Below, piece after piece: positions 31,750-44,800 of a DNA stretch of 64,000 bases. This stretch comes from Trichostrongylus colubriformis (lineage: Eukaryota; Nematoda; Chromadorea; Rhabditida; Trichostrongylidae). The notes under the pieces were generated by a model that saw only the letters and a program-made list of their open reading frames with translations, had not been told where the DNA came from and did no database searches. The translations under genes were made by a program, and so were the position numbers. The DNA lies in the NCBI GenBank assembly GCA_963978905.1, contig OZ022261.1:7689992-7753991 (forward strand), written 5' to 3'. Numbering within the stretch: position 1 is the first letter of the stretch; each line of letters starts with the position of its first letter.

Positions 31750-32424
31750 TTGGGTAGTCGAAAAAGTTCTTTCGTATTTTCAAATACCGCCTTTCCCTCC
31801 AAACTGCTTTCCAGCAAGCTCTTCTGTACATACACATGTAGTACAAGCCCACACGCATCTATAGGTATTATGTCTTCCATCTCTCGGATAACCCTTCTCG
31901 GCAAAATAAACATATCAACGGTCAACCTCATTTTCAATACAAAAATTATAAAAAAAAATTTCTTTGAATGGCGTTAGACAGGGAAAGGAAAAGGTGATAA
32001 TCCGATGGAGCAAGATCAGCGCTATAAGGTGGATGGGGCAGTAATTTTTATCCAAGCTCGAGAATTTTTTGGCGAGTCATTTTTTCACTAGTGATAAAAT
32101 TTTTTAAAAATTTTTTCGTTTAAAGAATTCTCGAGCTTGGATAAAAATTGCTGCCTTATAGCCCTGATCTTGCTCCATCGGATTATCACCTTTTCCTTTC
32201 CCTGTCTAACGCCATTCAAAGAAAAAAATTGGAATTGAAAATGAGGTGACTTTTGATATTTTTATTTTGCCGAAAAGGGTTATCCGGGAGATGGGAGACA
32301 ACAATACCTATAGGTGCGTGTGGACTTGTACTACATATATATGTACAGAAGAAATTTTGTGGAAAGCAGTTTCGAGGGAAAAAGCGGTATTTAAAAATAC
32401 GAAAAGACTTTTCAGACTACCTAA
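31750..32424. mobile_element. Palindromic (foldback) mariner derivative
   Basis: Two arms of roughly 330 bases are reverse complements around a centre near 32095. The ends are mariner-like (TTGGGTAGTCGAAAAAGTTC at the left; reverse-complemented TTAGGTAGTCTGAAAAGTC at the right) with TA on both sides (31748-31749, 32425-32426). Each inner arm carries a piece of the transposase gene: on the + strand PDLAPSDYHLFLSLSNAIQ is readable at about 32160-32220, and on the minus strand the same segment reads from the left arm. It probably arose by inverted duplication of an internally deleted mariner. Confidence 0.75.
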
Positions 32425-32856
32425 TATTTGCATCAAAACCGTCATTATTTTTGACATATTTGAAGTAACTGGAAGCTCTTCAACAATGAGGAGAATTTGT
32501 TCTTGAGTTTTACGTTGCGATGATCATCGTGCCAGATCATAGTGTACTGATTTTATTGACGAAAACTCAGAAGTGAGTCCAATCAATTGATGCGCCCTGT
32601 ACTTGTTGAAACGTCTATATCTTTTGTTCGCAATGTAATGAAACCATCTCGATCGCTCGGGGCCGTTATCGTTGATTAATTTGACACCGCAATGTGTCTT
32701 CATTTATCGCGTTTTCTACGCTTGCCATAGATAGCGTATCAGGCCAATGTCTCCACTTTTTACACTGTATTTCTTCAAGTGGCACTGTTCAGGTGGGTTG
32801 GTCTAGAAGAGCGAGCGAGCGCACGATCATGCCATAGACATATCAGAGGAACGACA

Positions 32857-35800
32857 ATGGCACCTAGTCCTCATACACTTTCTAAGGATACACCTGATAT
32901 TGAGGTACGTCATACTCAGCTCAGCTCATGCTCATGCTCATGCTCATCTAATAGCTTATGCTCATACCTCGGTTTCCTGAATGACGGCTTCCGCTTTGGT
33001 GCCATTTGGCTCACGTCATTGATCGATTATCACATGAGTACAGTAACCCCACGTGATTATAGTTTCGCTGATTGTTTACATTCTAATTGTAACTTTACAA
33101 GAGAAAATGTGATTTGTATGTACGAAAGCAGCGACACGTCCTGCTGAACAGTTCCTCAAGTACATCAGTTCTCCATTTCTCTGAAACCTCATTTTAACAC
33201 CTTTCATCCCTAGTGATTTTTTTCTCCAAATTACCAGCGCGTTACCTGCTGTCTTACTTGAGTATTTCTGCATTATTTCAAGAATTGTTAGAGTATGTAG
33301 CAATCAAAAATAGAGCGGCACACCACTCTATTATCTTATCTATCGTTCATGTTTTGGGTTACCAGTTGCGACTTTTTCATTGTTATCGAGCTGCTAGAAA
33401 TAGCTACTATTGACATATTCTCCGAATGATATTTATCGACTCATACGTGAAAAGCAGGAGTATACGTGAGTCCCGGAAACCTTTCCCACCCCTTTTCGAA
33501 AGTATGTTGAATTTACATCTTCCTGGTCCGAAGGGATTTGAAGGCACATCTCAAGATAGGTGGGCGGTCGCATGCAGTAATACACAGTAGTAGAATTTCT
33601 AGGTCACTGAAAAACATGTGAATTTGGGTTTTTGGGCTCCCCTTGTTATCCTTGATATCCGCTACTGTACGAGTTCATGCAGCTATTTTATAAGAGAGTC
33701 AAGCAAATGAGGCGCGAAAGAGGACAAATAGGAGGGTGACGAGCTACAGAGATGCAGACCACGTGGTTGCCATCTCCACACCACGTGCGAGGGGGAGTGG
33801 TTAGTTCTTTGATCTCTATTCGAGTTGCTTCACGTCCCGATAACTCACCGATGTGCCGCAGTAAGGGTGCAACTGTAGTGGTTACAGCACTATCCGTTCA
33901 CCCACAGAGGGAAAAGCCCACTCCAACTATGGCGGGGTATACCTTCGGAGGCACAATCCGCTTTATTTGACTATTCCAATTCCATTGAGCAGACAGACCT
34001 TTCCTTAGCTGCAAGGTGGACTCCTTTAGCGCGGCGATAAGATAAAGGGTAAGCGCATAAAGAACTCATAAGTAAGATGGTGCCCACCGGCCCTTCAAAG
34101 CTGTGATCGCGTCCGAACCGATGGTCAGAAAGACTTTTTTCGGGTTTTGCGGAGGGGTTTCTCAATTTTCTCTTCACTTATGTGTTTGCAACATGCCAAA
34201 AATGTTTACTGAGGGTCTCAGAATATCGCCACGCACTGTGCCTTCAACCGTTAGAAAGAACTATTTCTGTAAGGGGAAGACATGTCGAAATTTTTTGTGT
34301 ACATAGTGATATTACAGCCATTTTTAGTCGATTCCATCTGACAAATGGTACGTTTCCTAGACAAACATAAGATACTTGAGAATTTTTTAAAACATGACGT
34401 CACTAAGAACTGTTCTGAGCGGTAATGTGGTAAGATTGATGAGATACGGAAATACTTAAGAAGTGGGCTCACATGATGCTGATAGTTTCCAAATAGATTT
34501 CATGGAGAGAAATGTCATCGCACCGGAGAAAAATGAAAAGAGCGCAACCTCTAGTGTACAACACCTATGCCCGTATAAGTCGAAGATCATTCAGTATCGG
34601 GCATACATATATGTTTATTCAATATTTACAACCGTTGCATTAAAAATGCAAAACTAAAACTGAACGCTATTCTGGAATTTTCGAAGGGGGCGTGGCAACG
34701 AATTCACGGCTACATTTTGTTTTAGATTAGTATTTTCTCTGTGTTCTGAGCAATTGCTCTGCGTAAGAGTAGTTTTTTACCCTAGTTTTTTTTCTTGCTC
34801 AGATGAAAAGTGACCAGGATCGGCTAAATATTGACCATCATTGTCTATAGGCGTGTGAGAAAGCATAAGGCTGCTTCATACTTTGTGGCGGCAGAGCGTG
34901 TATGCGTTCAGAGGCAGCGAGGGAGAGTGGCACGGGGGAGGCGCAGAGAGGACGCATACAACGAGACAGTGTGGCGCAGGCGGAAATGCAGAGACACGCA
35001 GCTACGCCATGCCGGCGGTACCTCAAGGTATAAACGCGGCCTGACCGATTCTCTACGCTGAACGGTGTAATTCTTGAGACAAAATTCTTTTCTTGGCCGT
35101 TGATGATCGCTCCATCAACACTCGAGGCGAACAGCATTCTAGAGAGCCATGCTGTGTGTTTTGGGCATGGATCTGCTTGAGGATTTTTGCTATTTCACTT
35201 TTACACAGTGTGGGGTTGTCTCGTTGGCACGTAAAATAGCGAAAAAGAGACTGAGTGTGGTGGTGTAGACAACAACAGCATTTATGAATGGAGGGATTAT
35301 AGTCTTTTCGTCTCGAATGAAAGTATAATGCGGTTGTGTTATGGGGCAGCGAGGTTACCTTGATGAAGCGAGCGAGATTCCGGAAGTTTAGAGGATTTCT
35401 CCATTGATAGATGTTTCTACCCCTTCATTGTCTTTAAGTGCATCACCGTGGCGCAGCAATCGAAGAAGGACTCTGGTTTGATTTTTTTACCACATCCATT
35501 GCCTTTAAAAACGTGGTAACTGAGATTCGTCGCGTAGCTTGTCGCTTGTCACGCGTATGTGTGTATCGATAAGGAGGTTTCCGTAAAGCGATGTATGGCG
35601 TGCGGCGCGATGCGTGCGACCTAGAGGGGCTGTAGATAGTTGGGTCCCAGGGCGACTGCCGTACACAGCGTCTTATTTTAATTGTAAAGTGATCGTCTCA
35701 GGATTCAACTACAAAGTTCCAAAAAGGTAGCGAAACGTATTCCTCGATCATAAACCCACATCGAAATGTTCTTCTTGGGTCTTCGGCTTTCGGAAATCGA

Positions 35801-38800
35801 AATTCGAATACTCTGGGGTAAAAACTACCTGTTTATTTTGATACTAAATTATTACACCATTTTCAATTTTATGTGTGGTAGTGACAATAGTTCATTTTTA
35901 AAGGCTGAAACACTACTTTTCGAAGCCTCAAATTTACTACATACGAGGCTTCTTAGTTCATGCTTTTTTTTAATTGAATTATCTTTGTTCCTTTATTGCC
36001 CTTCGTGAAAACTAGCATTTTTTGCTGCACATGTAGAAAACTAATATGAAGGATACTGTGCAGTAGTAATCATTGAGCACTGATCAAGGAAGATCATGTA
36101 CGAAGAAGAAGTGTACTGATAACAGCTGCTGATCACACAACAAGATTTTTCAAACAATCAATTTTAGGCTTTGCTGTCGCTTAATCCCAAAGTTAACAAG
36201 TTAGCAAAAGCAGTACCTAGTTATGAAACAAAGAAGAATAAGCAAGACTGGAAGAGGAATGCTCCGAAAGGCTGCGATGTAGGTTTTTTCATGTTACCTA
36301 TTTTTCATTTATTATATGGAAAAACAGAGTTAATTTTCTGAAATTCTTCACTCGCTAGAAATTTATGTAGATAGGATTATTGTGGCAATCTCTCCACATC
36401 TGACCCGTCTCCATCAAATAGTAGAATTTTTCGGGTTTCTGATATTGATGACTAAAGTCCTCAACCACGCAGTTTTTCTCACCAGGATATGAGCGGCATG
36501 CTGTAGTAGTACCTGACGTAAATTTCGATTCTGAAGGTTTTGTTAATCCATCACCTTTGTGATGCGCCATGAATTCTAACTCCTTAGCTGAATGAAATCT
36601 GGCATGTGCAGTGATTCGCGAAGACAAGTTTGTTACTAATTCACCGACTCCGAAGTAATGAAATTTTTGGTCGACAGATTCGGGCACTATAGGGATTTGA
36701 TCCCCGCGCAATGTGAGTGGGAGTGCGTCACATGTCAGTGCAGCCTCTGCTAGCATTCATCGTATAAGACTAACACTGTGATAGTCTTTGTCTAGAATTC
36801 CATCGACTTCATCATTCATGTTTAGTCATGTGGTCCAGACCTACGCAACGACTTCAGAGATATCAAACATACAACTTTAAGTGAGCGTGGAGCTCTTCGG
36901 GAAGCTTTGCGGTGAGTCTATTCGGTACTGATTGGTATTTGATATCATAGTAAGGATCTAAGGCTGAGGTAGCATGCCATTCTAAACTTCTTCCACGCAT
37001 GCGCCATGCACCCGACACACACTCAGTAATGTGGAGGCATTGTGATGGCCGATGATTAACTCAGGGTGATCGGTCCTAGAGGCATATTTTGTTGAAATCT
37101 CCTATGTGTTGGCGCGTTCAGTGACTGAAATAGGGGTACTAATTGGATAGGTGGTTGAGAGTAAACTGTAGGAAACCGTTCATGTCCTTTTGGGCTTCCC
37201 TTTCTACGACTAATGTCCATCTCTACAAGATTCGTGATGGAATTGACGAGGGAACCGGACAAAAGGCGAAGGGATGCCATGAGAGAAGAAGATCGACATG
37301 TGCGCAGACCACCTAGTTCCCATCCTACCAAAGTCGTTTGATGGGAGGGAGGAACGGGGGGAGGAGCCTATGTTGGCTGTATAGTCACTGCAGATCCGCC
37401 CTTAAGCCCCAGTGAATAAACGCCCTGATATATTTCCTTGAGCCATTTATATGCCTGCAAAGGAAAGTGAACCTATAACTATTACGCCTTTACCTGCCTT
37501 CACCTAACCCGTTTCTCCCCTGCGGTATGTGTCGGTAGCAATAATGGAGATATGGAAAAAAATCCTTGAGCCCCGAAGTATAAATCAATCTGATGCTGTG
37601 AATATCTATTTTTGTTGAAAAAATATTGATTTAGTTGTTTAAAATGCGCCGATGCTCCATGTCAGAAGGGCTGCCCCACTCAGCTGGACGTAAAAGCATT
37701 TATAACTAGTATATCGAATAAGGTATGCAAATCACTTTGGTGGAGATGACTTACAAAGTTATGGGCTTTTTACGATTTGTAGAGGTACAATTAAAAAATA
37801 TTTTCAATCGTGTCTCTTTAGAACTACTATGGATCCGCTCGTCAAATCTTGAGTGATAATCCACTTGGACTCACATGTGGAATGATCTGTCCTACTTCGG
37901 ATCTTTGTGTGGGCGGATGTAATCTACAAGCCAGCGAGGAGGGAGCTATCAACATCGGAGGCCTTCAGCAATTTGCTTGTGAGGTAATACAACTCACGTC
38001 TGTAACATAAAATCACTTAATTCTTTACAGGAATATTTAAAGGCAGCATTAGGGGAAAGTCGGACGAAAAGTAAAAGAAATAGTGCATATGAAAGTCGAG
38101 ATGCCTAGTAACAGGATAGTGGAGAAAAAACGGATGGAAATGGCCCAAAACGCGAGAAATAGGACCCCCTTCCCACTGTTGATTCTCAACGCGGACGACC
38201 TGTCCGTCAAGAGGGGAGTAGTCTGATCTAGTGTTCCATTGGCATGTTGCCAAGTAAACACAGGGGAACGTTTGGAAATACGACAGCATCTACTTTTTGG
38301 AGTGAGCTTCAAGCTAAAACTGCGAAAGCGCACCGCAAAACCTCCGATCCTGCCGTATCTCCTTGGCCGCTCCCACCCCAGTCAATCGGGAATCACGTCA
38401 TCGGTAGGCGGGACCGCTGTGTCCAAGAGGCGGAACCGCTGCATGATTGCGGCGTTTTGCAGAGTTTCTACAGCTTGGATGGGCGCTTTTTCACCGGGAT
38501 TTCGCCACAGATAGCCTTCTTAAGCCCAGGACTACCATGTAAAAGACTCCTTGTAGGGATTTCTCCATTACCGCACTACCCCTAATGATGTCTTTAATGT
38601 AATTTCAAGGGAGACCTTTTCTGCCTTAGGGTCTAATTTTGAATCCCGCCACGATCATCATACTGTAGTGTGGTTGGGTCGGGCGTTTAAAGGGAGCGCG
38701 TCACCTGAGTGCCGCCGTAGTCGGCGGCAAGCACATGACTTTGCCGCTGTCGTCGCAGGGTGTAAAGTATGAACGCGGCCTAATGAAGCGGAACGCAATT

Positions 38801-41800
38801 TTGTGCACACCGCATTATCGCAGATGTATCAGTCAATAAGAGGGAGTTAGAGTTCTGCCCACGTAGGTCTGAAACAGAACTATAGGATCGAATTTTTAAA
38901 ACGATTTATGTAAGGTTTTCGAGTGTTCAGTCTGTTGGCATTCAGACTCTGATGCAACGGTTTTCCTATACATTACGAAGTCCAAGTTGTTTGCAGGTTT
39001 TCAAGAAGATGAACATCCGGCAGATCGTTTCCAAAGAAATCCGAGAAAACAGAAATGAGTCCCACTCGTCACCTATTGCTCTTATTGATAAGTTATACAT
39101 CGAAATTAGATAAAAGTTTACTACGAATTGGTAATTTTTAGGTAATCTGTATTTTAGGATGTGGTCCGGCGTCGATCTCATGTGCGTCATTTCTGGCCAG
39201 ACTTGGTTACACCGATGTGACAATTTACGAGAAGCAAAAGTATATTGGAGGATTAAGGTGCTGATTACTTAATAAGAAGTGATTTCTTCCACTTTACTCG
39301 GAGCACTAAAATCGCACTTTTTCATTCCCTGAGCTTTATTTTGTCTCAATCCTTCTTCAATCACCGTAATCGTCATCGGGAATCCCAAAATGTTGATAGC
39401 TGTATAGCTATAATATGACCGTTCTGCAATACAAAAAATCGTGTGGTAGCCGAGGGCATATAGGAGGGACTGGGATGTGAGCCATGGGTCCGCGTTCCAG
39501 ATGCGCGAATTTGTAGCGCGACTTTTTGAACACTGGTATACTCATAATTGGGAATAAGTTACGAGTACAGTATTTGATCTGATACTTACAGATATCATTG
39601 ACTTTGTATTTTCAGTTCATCAGAAATCCCTCAGTTCCGTCTGCCGTATTCAGTAGTCGATTTCGAAATACAACTAGCACGAGATATCGGCGTGAAAATT
39701 GAGACGGGACGCGCACTGCACAAATCCGATCTTACTGTTGAAAAGCTGAAGGTATGCTACACGGCGTACCGGTTCATTTTCACCGAAACCTCCTTGTGAT
39801 AGTATTGTCATGGCATCTCATGTGCAATGGCTCTACATCGCTCCAAACTCGTTGGCGCGCTCATGCAGCGCGCATTGAGTGACGTCACATCCACTGCGCG
39901 GTACCATCGTGGGCGTGACGTGCGCTGCTACCATTGCGCTCCAATGGAAGTATTCCTGCTAACACTTCGCTGATACCTGAGCAGAGCGTATCGTGCTCCG
40001 GCAAGCTTTGCTATGTGGCTCTTGTGAGAGCTAGTCTTTTTGATGTGGCGTGCATTTCAGCCGTCTGCAGTCGCCTAAGCCTCAGAATGTGGAGTTAAAG
40101 GAGTTTGTGTGCTGATCCGTCTGCACAACGTTGCGTGGGAATAGAGAAGAAAAAGAGTCAGCCATGTTGAGACGTTGGGAAATTGTCAGTGGTTACCGTC
40201 GCTGAGGCGCAGTGGTAGCAGAGCAGGCCATCGCCCATCGTCGCGCCGCGCTGTAGTTGTGACGTCACTCGGCATGCGCCGGTGCCTTTTTCTTTCCATC
40301 CATGAACGATTTATGCCATACTGCCCCCCCCCCCCCCCCCCCTTTGAAGGCACCCTTTGAAGGGGTGAGTAGAACGTGAGAACTGCGATCACATATTTTC
40401 GAAAAACAAAAGCTCCAGTTCAGGTAAGGGGTGTGTGACGGAACTCGCATTGAAAGAGCGTAGCTTGGAGTCTTATCGCTGTCCCCTAGCCCTGCTTGGA
40501 GTCTTATCGCTGTCCCCTAGCCCTGCGAGTCGTCCTGCCGTCATTTACGAGGCGGGCTGCCAACGAGAACGGGATATCGTCCGCGTATGGCTAATTAATC
40601 CTCACGCCCCTATGCAATCTACATCCGGCTAGTGAAGCGGAGGGCGCGAAAGAGAAGGGGGTTTCCGGATTCCTATTCAGGATTTTCGCGACTTTATCTC
40701 GTTTTTTCTCTACTGTTAAGCTGCTGAGCACCCCTTCTTTCATATTCACAATGTGCGAAATTCATCCATCCGGTGTCTTTAAAAAACGACAGGGGCCTCT
40801 TATCGGTCCGCTTGATGGGGTCAGCGAGTGATTGAGAACCTTTTTTGTTGACCACTTCACTGTCTCAAAAATGAAAAAGTGAGCTGAACAATTTACTCTC
40901 GCAGAGCTCAGTTAATCCTAATGAATCATGGGTGACTCAGAATTGTACAAGTGGGTCAAGTCTAGGGGAGGGGAGGGGGTGGCACGCGCGGCAGGTTCAG
41001 AACGAAACCAGCAAGGTCCTAGTCGCGCGTAACGATGCAATTCGTGTGACGCGATGACCTAACTAGACAGTTCTGACGCCCATTCATGGAAAGATTATTC
41101 CTAACCCTTAACACCGACGGGTTCATCATAATAAATACATCCTAACTGAATATTGCCATATATTCATCCTACATATTATCTTCACGCGAAAATGCGATGA
41201 TAGCGCCGCTGCTGCATGCGTAGTCCAGGTATCAATGTTACTCACTGCTCACATGCCCACAGCCAACCTCTCCATTCAGTAGGAACCCACTAATTAGTAT
41301 GAAGTTCGCTGGTAGTACAAAAGCTCAGACTCGTGCATCGGCTGGCTGCGGCAATTCATGGTATAGGTCAATTCCGAAATGGCTCCACGATTGTGAAAGG
41401 GAGCGGCGTACGTGGCGCATTCCAAGGAGGCTTGACTGTTTTGAACCCACTGTTATCCGAAAAGATGTGACACTTCCAGGCTGCAGGAGCAAAAGCGGTC
41501 TTCATCGGTATCGGCATGCCAGAGCCGAAGAAGATTAATATTTTTGAAGGCTTGACTCAGAGTCATGGATTTTTCACCAGCAAGGATTACCTGCCCATGG
41601 TCGCGGCAGCCAGTAAACCAGGTACTTTGACTACAATGAGGATTTCTGGAATAAAACTCAACTGTGGTTTAATCAAGTCTCGGTTCTTTAGGTATGTGTG
41701 GATGCTCAAAGAATCCCCTTCCTTCTCTGAAAGGACGTGTCATTGTGCTCGGAGCAGGTGAGTGTAAATAATTAACATCTAATGAACCTATGAAATTCAA

Positions 41801-44800
41801 TTTTCAAAATGGCAGAGTTCGAGACACTCTTAATTTCTGCTAGATGGTGGACAGGATCTCGGTCGCGATTGGTGGGAGGAATTCAAGAGGCATTCCGGCC
41901 GCATCTCCAGTCGTCTAAGGGGGTCTAGCTTGAACGTCTCCCACCCTATGATAATTAAAGGGATCGTCCATGAAAATCGAATTCTTCTGTTACCCATATA
42001 TTTATGTTGTATCTGCTTACTAAGAAAAAGCTTCACGCAAAAAACAGGAAGCAGGTTAAAATATTAGGTCGAACCATAATTTCTGTTACACAATGACGAA
42101 AAATTTCAAATTCATTTTTCTTTATTTGTGTCTAACTTCAGTCAACAAAATATGTACCATTATAATCAACAATATATTGCCAGCGAGTAGGGAGATAATA
42201 GATGCCTCGCTTATAGAAGTCTGGGGATTTCTGGTCGAAGAAAGTCTGGAGGCCGATTTTGAGATCATCGTCATCTTTGAACTGCCGTCCGTCGAGGAAG
42301 TGGGTCAGAGATCGGAATAGGTGGTAGTCAGTTGGGGTCATGTCCCAACTGACTACCACCTATTCCTATCTCCGAGTCAGTTGGAGAATACGGTGGGTGG
42401 GGGAGCTTCGTCCAACCAAGGTCCTGGATCCTTTGACACGTCAATTTTGCTACATGTGGGCGAGCGTTGTCGTGGGGGAATAAAATTCTGTCCATTTTTC
42501 CGGTAAGTTTTGCGCTACGGTGTCCAATTGTCTGCAGTAGAGATCGGCAGTGACTGTCGTGTTGAATTGCAGCAGTTCCCTTTTTTTGAAAACTTGAAAA
42601 AATTGTTTTTTCTCCGTGCAATTTTTTGAAATTTTTTTGTTTCAATTTGAATCGATCGAGCCTTCGGGTTGCCGTCATATGAAGGACAGTACGTGGGCCC
42701 ATCGACAGGTTGATTTGGTTAGTGGCCTTGCATGCTGAGGAACCGGGACGGTGTTCGTGAATTTCGCCCCTCTGGCGAAATTGTCGTAGATTCACTGCTA
42801 GTTGAAGTCATAAAGAATATGAATGTGTCATCCAGTAGTCCTCTTCACTCGTTTTCTATACAACCCAGTACCAAATATTCCAGAAGCTTCCACAGTTTTC
42901 CCAGGAAAAGCAAAAAGTGTAACAGCAATTGTGGTTCAACCTAATATGTAGAGCATGTCAAAGTGATGTCCGACGGGGTATGTAGAGCATGTCAAAGTGA
43001 TGTCCGACAAGGAGGCACCACCGCGGGGGCTCTATTTGCAAAGGGGCGACGGTCACGTGACCAGAGACGCAGAGAGGGAAGCGAATCATCACTGGGTGCG
43101 AATATTTGAATTGCGCTGTTCCCGCCTACAGCTGTTCGAAAGTTGCTCGGAAGAGAATCGACCGTGTTGCGGTTTTTCCAGTTTTTCGAACTCTACATTA
43201 GAAAAAAGGAAATTTTTCTGTTGTTCACGCATTGCTGTCTATGTACTGTATCTAGTACAGTGGTACTGAGAGGAATTGAAATTCTAGAATTCCCATGGGC
43301 GATTCTCGTAAATCATTCAAGCTCCTAGCGAGCGTAGCATGCGCCTTCAAACTTTTATTTACATGAAACCAAAGGCTTTAAAGGAAAGGTATCTCAAAAC
43401 CTCCCTCCGTTGATCGCTGCTTTTTTATCTCGTTTCCCAAATCTCTACTCCAGTTCACGCGCACGCCTTCATGAAGTCGTGCAATCAAAGGTAACAAGGA
43501 AGGGCCAAAATCAATTTTCTGGTGGATTTCTTATATTACATTGTAATGGGTTACCTAGCACTTCTACCTTCTTGGGCGTTATAAGCAACTATCGTAAGCC
43601 GATTCTTTGAATACAAGAGCATGTCAAAGCGTTAAACAGCAGTAAAGCAATATTTGTAATATTGGTTTCGCCTGCAACGTCAATTAGAAATTCACATCTT
43701 CAGGTGACACGGCTTTTGACTGTGCTACCTCAGCTCTACGATGCGGTGCTGCAAGAGTTACTGTGGTATTCCGCAAAGGATTTACTGGTATTCGTGCTGT
43801 GCCAGAAGAGGTGATTTGTCTTTTATTACCGAAAACAGAGCCCTGCAAAACTCACTAATAACTGAAGGAGAGCTTTAGTCGAGGGGTATGGGTCAGGACT
43901 GTCCAACTAGGTCACCGCGTCACACGAATTGTTTCGCTGCGCGCGTAAAATGCGTTCTAATTATCCTCGCTCTGAAGGGTGCGGCGCCTCCTAGTTGCGT
44001 GACCTGACCTGGTTGGACACTGCTAACACACACCCTCAAGCGTTGTGACAGTGAATCCTTCTCAACTTGTTGTATTATATTTGCAATTCAGATGGAAGCG
44101 GCCCGGGAAGAACGATGTGAATTTATGCCATTCTGTGCCCCGAGGGCAGTGAATATCAAAGACGGCCGTATTGTCTCAATGCAATTCGTTAAAACAGAGC
44201 AGGACTTGGATGGAAAATGGTATGTGCTGTTCAAACACTTTTGTCTGATACAAACTAGAGCAATGACGGCCTGTACGGATCAAAGTAAAATTTTTTGAAG
44301 GAATGGTACTAGTGAGAAAGAAAGTTTGAACTATTTCTCGTGCGACACGATTTGCTGCCTATGACGGGGTCATGCATGCGTTCTTTGCGGATGTGTACCG
44401 TTAGGCCAAGATTTCGCAACGCGGTGTGCGGCCTGCAATATGAGCTAGGATTGCCGCATAAAACAAGATCAACAACCTTTGCATAAAAACAAAGTGCAGT
44501 ACAGAATAATCGCTCAAGTATGCATTCCCTAGCTCGTACCACACGCGTGTTGGAAAATCCTTGTCCTGAGATACACACCACACCGCTTCCTACCCTCCCT
44601 ACTCTCATCAATTCCTCATTTCTTTCTGTTCATGAGCTAAGTTTTTTTTTTTGCAGGTATGAAGATGAGGAGCAATCAATTACCCTCAAGGCCGATTATA
44701 TTATCTCAGCCTTCGGCTCGACACTCCTTGATCCAGACGGTTCGTTTTTTGTCAGTTATATCGGATTGCAACGATGAGGTAACATAATTCTGACATTCTG

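Noticed and set aside
32927..32960. GCTCAT-type short tandem run after dpyd-1 exon 1
   Set aside because: An ordinary microsatellite; too short to be a CRISPR array or regulatory array.
38239..38585. Overlapping ORFs of 91 and 113 codons in dpyd-1 intron
   Set aside because: They lie next to repeat R3 in GC-rich intronic DNA, with no splice phase that fits dpyd-1.
40324..40342. Run of 19 C (also G- or C-runs at 9131-9144, 46831-46847 and 52820-52832)
   Set aside because: Simple homopolymers, whose length is also prone to sequencing error. No function inferred.
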